Shown here: positions 16,973 to 23,739 of the stretch, in pieces
How the letters are laid out: the number at the start of each line of letters is the position of its first letter
How positions within the stretch are numbered: the stretch's first letter is position 1
The notes under the pieces: model-generated
Seen by the model: the letters and a program-made list of their open reading frames with translations, nothing else
Told to the model about the DNA's origin: nothing
The model's database searches: none
Made by a program: the position numbers and the translations under genes
NCBI GenBank assembly: GCA_018698135.1
Contig: JABINZ010000114.1
Location: 1-43,034 of the forward strand
Source of the DNA: Bacteroidota bacterium
Lineage (GTDB): Bacteria > Bacteroidota > Bacteroidia > CAILMK01 > JAAYUY01
Direction of reading: 5' to 3'
Length of the DNA: 43,034 bases

Positions 16973-18422
16973 TTGATTTTTTACTGATTATTAATAGCCC
17001 AAGAAAAGTGAGTAAGCCATTGAGTATAAGGAGCTCGTAACCGAAAGTATAACCACCAAACCATTGCGCAGATTTTAGCGTAATCAAATAACAGAATAGG
17101 GGAGAAACTATCGTTATTATTGTAACTAAAATATTGTTAGGAAGGCTTCGTTTCGAGATTATCCCGAATGAAAAGAGTCCAAGCAATGGCCCATACGTAT
17201 AACTGGCTACTTTAAAAATTGTATCAATTACTGCAGAATTATTAAGCGCTTTAAATCCAAGAATGACAAATAGTAAAACGAGGGAATAACCCACATGAAC
17301 CCTTTTTCTAATGCGTTTAATTTTTGCCTCATCATTCAGTTTTTGCACATTAAGAATATCTACACTAAAAGAGGTTGTTAAAGCTGTTAATGCAGAATCA
17401 GCACTGGAGTAAGCGGCTGCAACAATTCCAACAATAAAAAACAAACCCAGTGTTGACCCTAAATAGCCTCCTGTGGCAATTAATGGGAATATTTGGTCGG
17501 TATCAATTGGCAGATTTATTCCATTTTTATTGGCAAATAAAATAAGTAATATACCCAGAGAAAGGAAAAGTAAATTTACAGGCACTAAAATAATACTGAA
17601 CCAAAACATATTCTTTTTGGCATCTTCGATGTTTTTGCAACTCAGGTTTTTTTGCATCATGTCCTGATCCAGTCCTGTCATAGCTATAGCCAGAAATGCT
17701 CCTCCCAGAAAGTGTTTCCAGAAGAAATGTTTCTCCTGCCAATTATCGAAAAAGAAAATTCTTGAATAGGATGAATCGGCCAAGGTATGGTACATCTCCT
17801 TAAAATTGAGATCAAGATTTTTTGAAATTAGAACTACGGATATAATAACAGCAGCCAACATAAAAAAGGTTTGCAAGGTATCCGTCCATATAATGGTTTT
17901 TATTCCCGCTCTGTTGGTGTATAAATAAATTAAAAGGATGGTAATGATTACTGTTACCAGAAAGGGAACATTCCATGCATCCAAAACAGTAAGTTGAATA
18001 ACACTTGCTACAATAAATAGTCTGGCAGCAGCTCCAAATGTGCGCGATGCCAAAAAGAAAAGCACACCGGTTTTATAAGCCCATTTACCAAACCTTTGTT
18101 CTAAATATGTATAAATAGAGGTCAGGTTTAATTTATAATAGAGGGGCATGAGTATGGTTGCAATAACCAAATATCCTATCAGATAACCTAGCACAACTTG
18201 CATATAGGATAGCTGGCTTAATCCAACCCAACCCGGAACAGATATAAAGGTTACTCCTGATAAAGAAGCGCCAATCATTCCAAAAGCAACTACAAACCAT
18301 GGTGAGCGCTTATTGCCAAGAAAGAAAGATGCATTGTCTGATTTTCTGCCTGTTAGCCAGGAGATACCAAGTAAAATCAGGAAATAGGTGCTGATGATTA
18401 TTATAACAGATATTGGGGACAC
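16965..18422 (-). CDS. Sodium:solute symporter (SSS family)
   Basis: 485 aa with 12-13 hydrophobic helices, matching SSS-family length and pattern. Signatures: the N-terminal helix, GRKSDNASFFLGNKRSPWFVVAFGMIGASLSGVTFISVPGWV (the sodium-binding TM1 region of LeuT-fold symporters), MTGLDQDMMQKNLSCKN, and VAAAYSSADSALTALTTSFSVDIL (second half of the Na2-type site). It probably imports a sugar, amino acid or organic acid with Na+; substrate cannot be read from sequence. The start is GTG at 18422: an in-frame TAA lies two codons upstream and no ATG is available near the N-terminal helix. Confidence 0.9.
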   Translation of the reverse strand: MSPISVIIIISTYFLILLGISWLTGRKSDNASFFLGNKRSPWFVVAFGMIGASLSGVTFISVPGWVGLSQLSYMQVVLGYLIGYLVIATILMPLYYKLNLTSIYTYLEQRFGKWAYKTGVLFFLASRTFGAAARLFIVASVIQLTVLDAWNVPFLVTVIITILLIYLYTNRAGIKTIIWTDTLQTFFMLAAVIISVVLISKNLDLNFKEMYHTLADSSYSRIFFFDNWQEKHFFWKHFLGGAFLAIAMTGLDQDMMQKNLSCKNIEDAKKNMFWFSIILVPVNLLFLSLGILLILFANKNGINLPIDTDQIFPLIATGGYLGSTLGLFFIVGIVAAAYSSADSALTALTTSFSVDILNVQKLNDEAKIKRIRKRVHVGYSLVLLFVILGFKALNNSAVIDTIFKVASYTYGPLLGLFSFGIISKRSLPNNILVTIITIVSPLFCYLITLKSAQWFGGYTFGYELLILNGLLTFLGLLIISKKSNE

Positions 18423-18524
18423 AGCTTATTTTTACTTCAAAAATAGAATTATTGTAAATCCTGAAAAACCCAAGTAATTCACAATACTGCAATAATATGC
18501 AGAATGATGATATGTAATATTTTG

Positions 18525-18532
18525 TAACTTTG
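18525..18532 (+). promoter_or_regulatory. Bacteroidota-type -7 element TAACTTTG
   Basis: Exact match to the Bacteroidota TAnnTTTG consensus, 36 bp before the ATG at 18569. No clear TTG element lies about 20 bp upstream, so this is a partial promoter call. Confidence 0.42.
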
Positions 18533-18568
18533 AGATGATAATCTTTTTTATTATTAAAATTGAACAAT

Positions 18569-19261
18569 ATGAAGGCTAAAAATTTATGGATCGTACTGGG
18601 TGTTTTCATGTTTTCGGGACTGGTATTTAATGCTTGTCAGGAACCAGAATCTTCTGCATCTGTTGATCAGGACAGAATTTATGTGATATATGAGTTATTC
18701 TATAATCAGAATACCGATATCACAAAAGCTAGAGCTACTTTTCGTTTTGGTAATGTTATAGGCACGCCACTCTATCTGGCAACAGGAAGTGAAGTGAGTT
18801 GTGATGGACAACTAATGAGCAAAATTCTAGATGTATTTACTATTTATGAGGTTGAATTTGCAGGTAAAAAAGACAGTGCTAGTTTTAAATGGATCGATAC
18901 CGATGCCAAAGAATTCGCAAACAAAGTTTACATGACAGAAATCGCTTATGTTGATACTATTGACGAAATTCCAAACGATGCTGCTTTTGAATTTTTCTGG
19001 GATGGAGATGCTTTGGCTGATGGTGAAAATGTTGCTTTGTTAATTGATGCTGTGGGCAATGCTAGTCAGCTATTTGGAGAAACGAAAACGGGTTCAACCA
19101 GTATTATCCTTGAAAAAACGAAGTTAGAAAAACTTCCTGAGGGTCAGGCAACTTTGTTTTTTGACAAGAAGCATGAAATCGATTTACAGGAAGCAACTTC
19201 TGCTGGTGGAACTATATTCTCAAAGTATAGACCAACAAATAAAACCGTAGAAATATTATAA
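18569..19261 (+). CDS. Putative lipoprotein, 230 aa
   Basis: ATG at 18569 is preferred over TTG 18560 because it directly precedes the basic/hydrophobic leader (MKAKNLWIVLGVFMFSGLVFNAC). The lipobox is FNAC. The mature domain is beta-rich, with repeated strands ending in acidic loops (FRFGNVIGTPLYLATGSEVSCDG, ASFKWIDTDAKEFANKVYMTEIAYVD). This is the look of an immunoglobulin-like surface lipoprotein, but no named family is recognised. Its stop is 15 bp from the first repeat block of the island that follows. Confidence 0.65.
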   Translation: MKAKNLWIVLGVFMFSGLVFNACQEPESSASVDQDRIYVIYELFYNQNTDITKARATFRFGNVIGTPLYLATGSEVSCDGQLMSKILDVFTIYEVEFAGKKDSASFKWIDTDAKEFANKVYMTEIAYVDTIDEIPNDAAFEFFWDGDALADGENVALLIDAVGNASQLFGETKTGSTSIILEKTKLEKLPEGQATLFFDKKHEIDLQEATSAGGTIFSKYRPTNKTVEIL

Positions 19262-19276
19262 CCTGAGTTATAATCA

Positions 19277-19302
19277 TCAGTGTCCACTATGTGAGACACT
19301 GA
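19277..19302. repeat. Hairpin TCAGTGTC / GACACTGA
   Basis: Perfect 8-bp inverted arms around a 10-nt centre. The same hairpin recurs at 21701-21728 and 23745-23772 (9-bp arms) and, with one arm mismatch, at 21873-21898. Confidence 0.8.
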
Positions 19303-19382
19303 ATGGACAAATGTCTGTATTTGAACATGATTTTTAAAAGCAAAAAACTTTCACTTTATAATCCTGTATGGTTGTTATTGCG
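19277..19382 (+). repeat. Repeat block R1 (hairpin plus conserved tail)
   Basis: A block of about 105 bp that matches 21873-21978. It begins with the TCAGTGTC hairpin and continues GGACAAATGTCTGTATTTG and ends ATGGTTGTTATTGCG. It stops 40 bp before the ACP-like gene; its copy stops 48 bp before the unrelated mntA-like gene. Confidence 0.8.
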
Positions 19383-19406
19383 TATTAAGCATTCGTTAGA
19401 AACCTA

Positions 19407-19416
19407 GTTAGAAAAC
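19407..19416 (+). repeat. Left end of cassette 1 (GTTAGAAAAC)
   Basis: The exact reverse complement lies at 19975-19984, just after the stop of the intervening gene. A second GTTAGAA is at 19395-19401. GTTRRRY/RYYYAAC pairs of this kind mark integron attC sites; here the outer base of the motif deviates. Confidence 0.45.
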
Positions 19417-19422
19417 ATTTGT

Positions 19423-19971
19423 ATGGGATTGGATAGTATTCAAATTTTAGTAGATATTGAAGAGTGTTTCGATATTACAATTGAAGATAATGAGGCAGAA
19501 AGAATTCGAACCGTTGGGGAATTGAGTGATCATGTATGGAGTTTAGTTGAAACCAAATCAGAAAAAGTATGTTTTAATCAACTCATTTATTTCAGATTGA
19601 GAAAATTTGTTACTTCAAATAGCACAATTTCTCCGATGAAATTCAGTCCAACTCTTAAAATATCTAAGATTTGGGATAAAAAAAGAAGACAAGAAGTTTG
19701 GGAAGATATTAGCAAAGAATTAGAATTAAAAATTCCAAAGTTTACAGGCTGGTTTTTGGCAAATAGAGATCAGGTATTTGCAAATGATACTATTCAAGAG
19801 CTGTCTGAAAAAATTGTAGTTCAAAATTTGGATAAGCTGAGGTCTGAGTTTGGGCTAAGTAGAAACAATGTTAATTCAATTGTTATCTCAATTATAAAGG
19901 ATATTTCTGGAGTTGATAGAAAGGAAATTGTTCCTGATGCAACATTTACTAATGACCTAGGAATAAATTGA
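19423..19971 (+). CDS. Acyl-carrier-like protein with the two ACP halves in swapped order
   Basis: 182 aa. It starts MGLDSIQILVDIEECFDITIEDNEAERIRTVGELSDHVW. That is the second half of an acyl carrier protein (helix II onward), with the phosphopantetheine-accepting Ser at residue 5 right after the start. A middle domain follows (CFNQLIYFRLRKFV, then W-DISKELELKIPKFTGW). The protein ends VNSIVISIIKDISGVDRKEIVPDATFTNDLGIN, which is the first half of an ACP (helix I and loop), stopping where DSL should come. Read in a circle, the two ends make one complete ACP around DLG-LDS. I believe proteins with this layout exist in other Bacteroidota and Planctomycetes, but could not check. The likely role is as an acyl carrier in an unknown lipid or polyketide-like pathway; no partner enzymes are nearby. 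Confidence 0.75.
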   Translation: MGLDSIQILVDIEECFDITIEDNEAERIRTVGELSDHVWSLVETKSEKVCFNQLIYFRLRKFVTSNSTISPMKFSPTLKISKIWDKKRRQEVWEDISKELELKIPKFTGWFLANRDQVFANDTIQELSEKIVVQNLDKLRSEFGLSRNNVNSIVISIIKDISGVDRKEIVPDATFTNDLGIN

Positions 19972-19974
19972 AAC

Positions 19975-19984
19975 GTTTTCTAAC
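19975..19984 (+). repeat. Right end of cassette 1 (GTTTTCTAAC)
   Basis: Perfect 10-bp reverse complement of 19407-19416, placed 4 bp after the stop codon of the ACP-like gene. CTAACAA at this position resembles the start of an attC site. Confidence 0.45.
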
Positions 19985-20004
19985 AATAGTTTTACAAAAT
20001 GGTT

Positions 20005-20068
20005 GCGCCCCTGTTGGTGTTATCACCAACAGCTTGTATTTATTTTAAAACAGCAATCTGCAGGAAGA
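20005..20068 (+). repeat. Repeat block R2 (CTGTTGGTG hairpin and AGCAATCTGC core)
   Basis: Contains a perfect 9-bp stem, CTGTTGGTG (20011-20019) and CACCAACAG (20024-20032), with loop TTAT. It is followed by a T/A-rich linker and the shared core AGCAATCTGCaGgaAGAAACATA. It matches the 3' parts of R3 and R4. Confidence 0.8.
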
Positions 20069-20176
20069 AACATAAGATTTTTCAAAATATTTTGACTTTG
20101 AATATACTGAATCGTTTATGATTAAAGGACTCAGTACAAATACAATAAAATTGGACGATAGTAAGCATTAGGAAAT

Positions 20177-20647
20177 ATGAAAAAAATAACAATACTAGGA
20201 TTCATGATATTGTTTTCCATTTCAGCAAAAGCGCAACACGTTGATTATATTTACTATAGTCCAATAGAAATTAGATTAATTAATCATATTTCAGGACCTC
20301 AAAAATTGAAAGTGGAACCCACGTATTTTAACCATAAGGAGGTTCTTAACGGAAGTAAGAATGATACACTTATTGTTTATACCGTTGAATTGGAGGACAA
20401 TCGATATGTACAGAATATATACTTAAATTTTATAGATTCAATATCCATTTATTTCCCAATAACTAACGAGTACGTAAGATTGGTTTACCTTTCGAATCCT
20501 TTATCATTTACGCAATTTCTACTTCCATTTAAATTGGACTTCACAAGTATTAGTATCACAGAGATTACAGATATGAAAGTAGAACTAACTTTCTTAAGGT
20601 ACGAAACAGCTTTTATGAAAATAATATTAGCAAATCCGAAAAAATAA
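20177..20647 (+). CDS. Small secreted protein, 156 aa
   Basis: ATG at 20177 with a clear signal peptide (MKKITILGFMILFSISAKAQ, cleavage after SAKA or AKAQ). The mature part is beta-strand rich with no Cys and no recognised motif (IRLINHISGPQKLKVEPTYF, DTLIVYTVELEDNRYVQNIYLNF). It stands alone between repeat blocks R2 and R3, as a single-gene cassette would. Function unknown. Confidence 0.55.
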   Translation: MKKITILGFMILFSISAKAQHVDYIYYSPIEIRLINHISGPQKLKVEPTYFNHKEVLNGSKNDTLIVYTVELEDNRYVQNIYLNFIDSISIYFPITNEYVRLVYLSNPLSFTQFLLPFKLDFTSISITEITDMKVELTFLRYETAFMKIILANPKK

Positions 20648-20660
20648 TAAACTACAGCCA

Positions 20661-20864
20661 ATAATTAGGCGTTCATTTGGTACGCAGTACCCAGAATGAA
20701 CTAGTGGTTGAACGACCTCCTCTCCTCCATAATTATTTCTGAGAGTAAAGCTAGATTCCATGAATTTATCAATTTTGTGCTCCTGTTTGTGTTTGTGCCC
20801 CTGTTTGTGTTTTCACCAACAGCTTATTTTTATTTTAAAACAGCAATCTGCCGATAAAAACAAC
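20661..20864 (+). repeat. Repeat block R3
   Basis: About 200 bp, beginning ATAATTAGG then GTTCATTTGGTAC 13 bp after the stop of the secreted-protein gene. It includes a CTCTC...GAGAG inverted pair around CCATAATTATTTC, a decayed CTGTTTGTG/CACCAACAG hairpin (20811-20832) and the AGCAATCTGCCGaTA core. It matches R4 over nearly its whole length. Confidence 0.82.
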
Positions 20865-20917
20865 AGCTCAAAACGTTAGCCAAAATGCTAGAATGGATCA
20901 GGTTTCAGGAAAATGAT

Positions 20918-20925
20918 TAACTTTG
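20918..20925 (+). promoter_or_regulatory. -7 element TAACTTTG for the toxin-antitoxin operon
   Basis: Exact TAnnTTTG match 17 bp before the antitoxin ATG at 20943, outside the repeat block. It suggests that this cassette carries its own promoter. The -33 region is unclear. Confidence 0.42.
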
Positions 20926-20942
20926 TATAAACCAAAAATGGA

Positions 20943-21161
20943 ATGGATATTCAAGCATTAAAATTAGAATTGGTTAGACAAATTCTGGATTTAGATAGTA
21001 AGGAAGTTTTAACAAAACTATTTCAAACATTAAAAAAATCAAATAAAGATTTTTGGTTAGATCTCTCAGAATCCCAAAAAGCTGAAATAGAATTAGGACT
21101 TAAACAGATTGAAAATGGTGAAACTATCGAATGGGAAGAATTTGTAAAGAATAATACATGA
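20943..21161 (+). CDS. Antitoxin of a RelE/ParE-type toxin-antitoxin system
   Basis: 72 aa, charged and helical (MDIQALKLELVRQILDLDSKEVLTKLFQTLKK, then LSESQKAEIELGLKQIENGETIEWEEF). The second part, ending in a W-x-E-hydrophobic tail, is characteristic of short addiction-module antitoxins whose C-terminus wraps the toxin. Its stop overlaps the toxin start by 4 bp (ATGA), the usual antitoxin-first coupling. Such antitoxins typically also repress their own promoter. Confidence 0.82.
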   Translation: MDIQALKLELVRQILDLDSKEVLTKLFQTLKKSNKDFWLDLSESQKAEIELGLKQIENGETIEWEEFVKNNT

Positions 21162-21472
21162 AAATTAAGTTAACTTCTCTTGCCTCATTTAAGCTTGTTA
21201 AACTACTTAACTACCTAGAAGAAGAGTGGTCGACAAAAACAAAACTTAAGTTTATTGAAAAAATGAACGATAAGTTTGAAATACTAAAATCCACTCCAGA
21301 AATATTCCCCATAAGTCAAACCAGGCCAGATTTAAGAAAATTAGTAATTACAAAGCAGTCAATAGCTCTATACAAAGTTGAGCAAGAAGTTATTTACATA
21401 ATAACAATTTTTGATTCAAGACAAAATTCAAGTGAGATTGAAAATGAGATTAAGAAACATTTTGGCTTATAA
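21158..21472 (+). CDS. RelE/ParE superfamily toxin
   Basis: 104 aa. It begins MKIKLTSLASFKLVKLLNYLEEEWSTKTKLKFIEKMNDKFEIL and ends with the core strands LRKLVITKQSIALYKVEQEVIYIITIFDSRQN, the RelE/ParE fold with its final beta hairpin and [FLI]-D-x-R-x-[ND] motif. Members either cleave mRNA on the ribosome or inhibit DNA gyrase; the sequence does not settle which. The stop codon (21470-21472) lies inside the first bases of repeat block R4. Confidence 0.85.
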   Translation: MKIKLTSLASFKLVKLLNYLEEEWSTKTKLKFIEKMNDKFEILKSTPEIFPISQTRPDLRKLVITKQSIALYKVEQEVIYIITIFDSRQNSSEIENEIKKHFGL

Positions 21473-21683
21473 TTAGGAGTTCATTTGGTACACACTACCC
21501 AGAATAAACTACCGGCTGAACTACATCCTCTCCTCCATAATTATTTCGGAGAGTAAAGCTAGATTCCATGAAGTTATCAATTTTGTGCTCCTGTTGATGT
21601 TTTTCACCAACAGCTTATTTTTATTTTAAATTAGCAATCTGCCGATAGAAACATATTTGTTGGTGATAATACCAACAAAGGCG
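21469..21683 (+). repeat. Repeat block R4
   Basis: Second copy of R3: ATAATTAGG, GTTCATTTGGTACAC, inverted CTCTCC...GGAGAG, CTGTTGATG hairpin arm, AGCAATCTGCCGATAGAAACATA. It is extended by a second hairpin, TTGTTGGTG, loop ATAA, TACCAACAA (21657-21678), and AAGGCG. It overlaps the toxin stop codon. Confidence 0.82.
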
Positions 21684-21686
21684 AAT

Positions 21687-21859
21687 AGTACTTGAAAATT
21701 ATCAGTGTCCACTGTGTGAGACACTGATTGGACAAAATTGGACAAACCTGCGTAATATCCACACAGTGTCTCCTGCAAGGGACACTGTGTTTGACTGTGA
21801 AAATAGCAATTTGCCGGTAGAAACATATTTGTTGGTGATAGCACCAACAAAGGCGGAAA
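21687..21859 (+). repeat. Repeat block R5
   Basis: Begins AGTACTTGAAAATTATCAG and contains three hairpins: ATCAGTGTC/GACACTGAT (21701-21728), a perfect 10-bp ACACAGTGTC/GACACTGTGT (21761-21790) and TTGTTGGTG/CACCAACAA, ending AAGGCGG. It matches R7 (23731-23893) closely, apart from an extra 10-bp ATTGGACAAA duplication here. Confidence 0.85.
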
Positions 21860-21872
21860 AGGAGGTAAATCA

Positions 21873-21978
21873 TCACTGTCCACTATGTGAGACACTGATT
21901 GGACAAATGTCTGTATTTGAACATATTTTTTAAAGGCATAAAACATTAGCTTTATCATCCTAAATGGTTGTTATTGCG
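21873..21978 (+). repeat. Repeat block R6
   Basis: Copy of R1 with a few substitutions. It directly follows R5 and ends 48 bp before the mntA-like start. Confidence 0.8.
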
Positions 21979-22014
21979 AAATAAACAAACTGAGCGTTAC
22001 AAATAAAAAATCTG

Positions 22015-22022
22015 TAAATTTG
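22015..22022 (+). promoter_or_regulatory. TAAATTTG promoter-like element before mntA-like gene
   Basis: Exact TAnnTTTG match only 4 bp before ATG 22027. If used, transcription would start at or near the start codon and give a leaderless mRNA. AT-richness makes a chance match possible. Confidence 0.28.
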
Positions 22023-22026
22023 AATT

Positions 22027-22317
22027 ATGCTTACAAAGCTTTTCATATTATCAAAATTAAAAGAACTAAAGCCTACACTTTCAAAAGAGTACGCAGTTAA
22101 AGAAATAGGCTTGTTTGGATCATTTTCAGAAGATGAATCAACTGAACTTAGTGATATTGACATTTTAGTTGAATTGGAAAGACCAATTGGCTGGAAAATC
22201 TTTTCACTTGAATTATATTTAGAGAAAATATTCAATAGAAAAATAGACCTAGTCACAAAAAATGCTTTGAAAGCACAGATTAAAGATAATATTCTTAATC
22301 AAGTCAATTACGTCTAA
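22027..22317 (+). CDS. MntA-like nucleotidyltransferase antitoxin
   Basis: 96 aa minimal nucleotidyltransferase. The signature GLFGSFSEDESTELSDIDILVELE contains the GS-x(n)-D-x-D motif that binds nucleotide and metal. In MNT/HEPN systems this protein neutralises the HEPN RNase, in studied cases by adenylylating it. Stop and start of the next gene overlap by one base (TAATGA), so the two are translated together. The pair forms one cassette behind repeat block R6. Confidence 0.88.
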   Translation: MLTKLFILSKLKELKPTLSKEYAVKEIGLFGSFSEDESTELSDIDILVELERPIGWKIFSLELYLEKIFNRKIDLVTKNALKAQIKDNILNQVNYV

Positions 22318-22667
22318 TGAAAAAAGAATATCGTGTCTTTCGTATGTATCTTGAAGACATCCAAGTCGCAATGAGTCGTATTGAAGAATATATAGAGAAT
22401 TTGACTTTCATGAACTTCAAACAAGACTATAAAACTGTTGACGCTGTAATTAGAAATTTTGAGATTATTGGTGAAGCAGCCAAAAATGTCCCCGAGGAAA
22501 TTAAAAACAAATATTCTGAAGTCCCATGGAGTGAAATGTACTTGCTAAGAAATAAAGTAAGTCATGAATACTTTGGAATTGATTATGAAATAATTTGGGA
22601 TATTGCGTCAAACTACCTTCCTGCAAATAAAATTCAAATTGAAAGTATTCTGAAAATAGAAGAATAA
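22317..22667 (+). CDS. HepT-like HEPN-domain RNase toxin
   Basis: 116 aa all-helical HEPN protein (DUF86-like). The catalytic R-x4-6-H motif is present as RNKVSHEYFG (R-x4-H), after NFEIIGEAAKNVPEEIKNKYSEVPWSEMYLLRN, the standard HepT helix. It probably cleaves RNA when unrestrained by the preceding MntA-like partner. The Y of HEYFG is in the place where related toxins are modified by their antitoxin. Confidence 0.88.
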   Translation: MKKEYRVFRMYLEDIQVAMSRIEEYIENLTFMNFKQDYKTVDAVIRNFEIIGEAAKNVPEEIKNKYSEVPWSEMYLLRNKVSHEYFGIDYEIIWDIASNYLPANKIQIESILKIEE

Positions 22668-22679
22668 GCACTTGGCTTG

Positions 22680-22739
22680 GCCTAACAATGATTTTAAGTT
22701 ATGTCAATAAAGTCAGCCTAGGTTGAAATTTCGGCTGAC
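22680..22739. repeat. GCCTAAC motif followed by a GTCAGCC/GGCTGAC hairpin
   Basis: 12 bp after the hepT stop is GCCTAAC (22680-22686), an exact RYYYAAC match. It is followed by 7-bp inverted arms at 22712-22718 and 22733-22739. The layout resembles one side of an attC site, but no complementary GTTAGGC was found at the start of this cassette, so it may simply be a transcription-ending hairpin without a T-run. Confidence 0.35.
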
Positions 22740-22875
22740 GAGGGTATAAGATTTTATGTGCTGAAAGCTTTCGGGATGGTGAAGAGAAGTGTTATTTTCA
22801 CAGCAAAAAGCTCAAACGATAGAACCAATTTGAAGTTGAGTAAATATATGATATTCAAGAGAAAAGGAAATTGAT

Positions 22876-23319
22876 ATGAGACTTGAATCTAATGCATCAC
22901 TACAAATTCAAAAACCAATAAACGAAGTTTTTGAAGGGATTGTAAATCCAGAGAAAATGACCAAATATTTCATTTCGGAAAGTAGTGGAAGATTGGAAAC
23001 TGGAAAAGACGTGATTTGGAAATTTCCGGAATTTCCTGATAAGTTTCCTATCAAGAATATTGAAATTGAAACCAATCGTTCAATTTCATTTATATGGGAT
23101 CCAGAAACTGTTGTAACCATTACATTAAAAAAGTTAGCAGACAATAGTACAATAGTAAGAGTAAACGAAAACGGAAAGGAACTTACTGCAGATAACCTTA
23201 AATGGGTTTTGGAAAATACGGAAGGATGGGCAAATTTCCTTGCTTGTATGAAAGCCTATTTGGAGTATGGTATCCAACTTCGTAAAGGAGCATTTGAGTT
23301 TATGAGAAAGGAAAAATAA
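22876..23319 (+). CDS. SRPBCC / AHSA1-family protein
   Basis: 147 aa. It opens MRLESNASLQIQKPINEVFEGIVNPEKMTKYFISESSGRL, with the SRPBCC start (strand, then PxxxVFxxIxxPExxxxYF). VIWKFPEFPDKFPIKNIEIE, ISFIWDPETVVTITLKKL and WANFLACMKAYLEYG follow, all as in AHSA1 (activator of Hsp90 ATPase homolog)-like proteins. The fold makes a deep hydrophobic pocket for small ligands; the ligand is unknown. The stop is 3 bp before the DUF2200 gene, so the two form one unit. Confidence 0.82.
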   Translation: MRLESNASLQIQKPINEVFEGIVNPEKMTKYFISESSGRLETGKDVIWKFPEFPDKFPIKNIEIETNRSISFIWDPETVVTITLKKLADNSTIVRVNENGKELTADNLKWVLENTEGWANFLACMKAYLEYGIQLRKGAFEFMRKEK

Positions 23320-23322
23320 GAT

Positions 23323-23664
23323 ATGAAAGTTTCACCGGAACATAATGAAGGTATAGCAAAAATGACTTATTCTTCGGTATATCCTCATTATTTGTCAAAA
23401 GTTGAGAAAAAAGGAAGGACAAAGGATGAACTTTTTCAGGTCATTGAGTGGTTGACTGGTTATGACGAAATAAAAGTGCAAGAATTTATTGATGATAAAA
23501 CAACCTTCAAAGAATTTTTTCAAAAAGCCGAATTAAATCCAAATGCCCACCTGATTAAAGGAGTCATATGTGGTTATAGAATTGAGGAAATAGTGAACCC
23601 ATTAACTCAACAAGTTAGGTTTTTAGACAAATTGGTTGATGAATTGCAAAAGGTCGAAAAATAG
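23323..23664 (+). CDS. DUF2200 family protein
   Basis: 113 aa. The family pattern is clear: IAKMTYSSVYPHYLSKVEKKGRTKDELFQVIEWLTGYDE, FFQKAELNPNAHLIKGVICGYRIEEI and RFLDKLVDELQK. It is a cytoplasmic protein of unknown function, of the full usual length. It sits directly after an SRPBCC gene; the pairing in one transcript suggests a shared but unknown role. Confidence 0.85.
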   Translation: MKVSPEHNEGIAKMTYSSVYPHYLSKVEKKGRTKDELFQVIEWLTGYDEIKVQEFIDDKTTFKEFFQKAELNPNAHLIKGVICGYRIEEIVNPLTQQVRFLDKLVDELQKVEK

Positions 23665-23676
23665 AGAAAATTTTAC

Positions 23677-23739
23677 GTGAAGAAAAAAAAAGAAACTGGT
23701 GCAATCAAAGAAATAGTGTATGATGCAGTTAGTACTTGA
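23677..23739 (+). pseudogene. Possible gene remnant truncated at repeat block R7
   Basis: A 20-codon frame (GTG 23677, reading MKKKKETGAIKEIVYDAVST) has coding-like composition but ends with a stop supplied by the first bases of R7 (AGTACTTGA). The same bases open R5. This may be the 5' stub of a gene interrupted by the repeat; it is too short to identify. Confidence 0.25.

Noticed and set aside
17473-17742. Short frames on both strands within the symporter gene
   Set aside because: They overlap a clearly conserved membrane-protein frame and have no motif of their own.
21626-21958. Minus-strand frames of 110 and 81 aa
   Set aside because: They translate repeat blocks R4-R6; the peptide repeats (QSVSH, VLSPTNMF) simply mirror the DNA repeats, and there is no start context or family.
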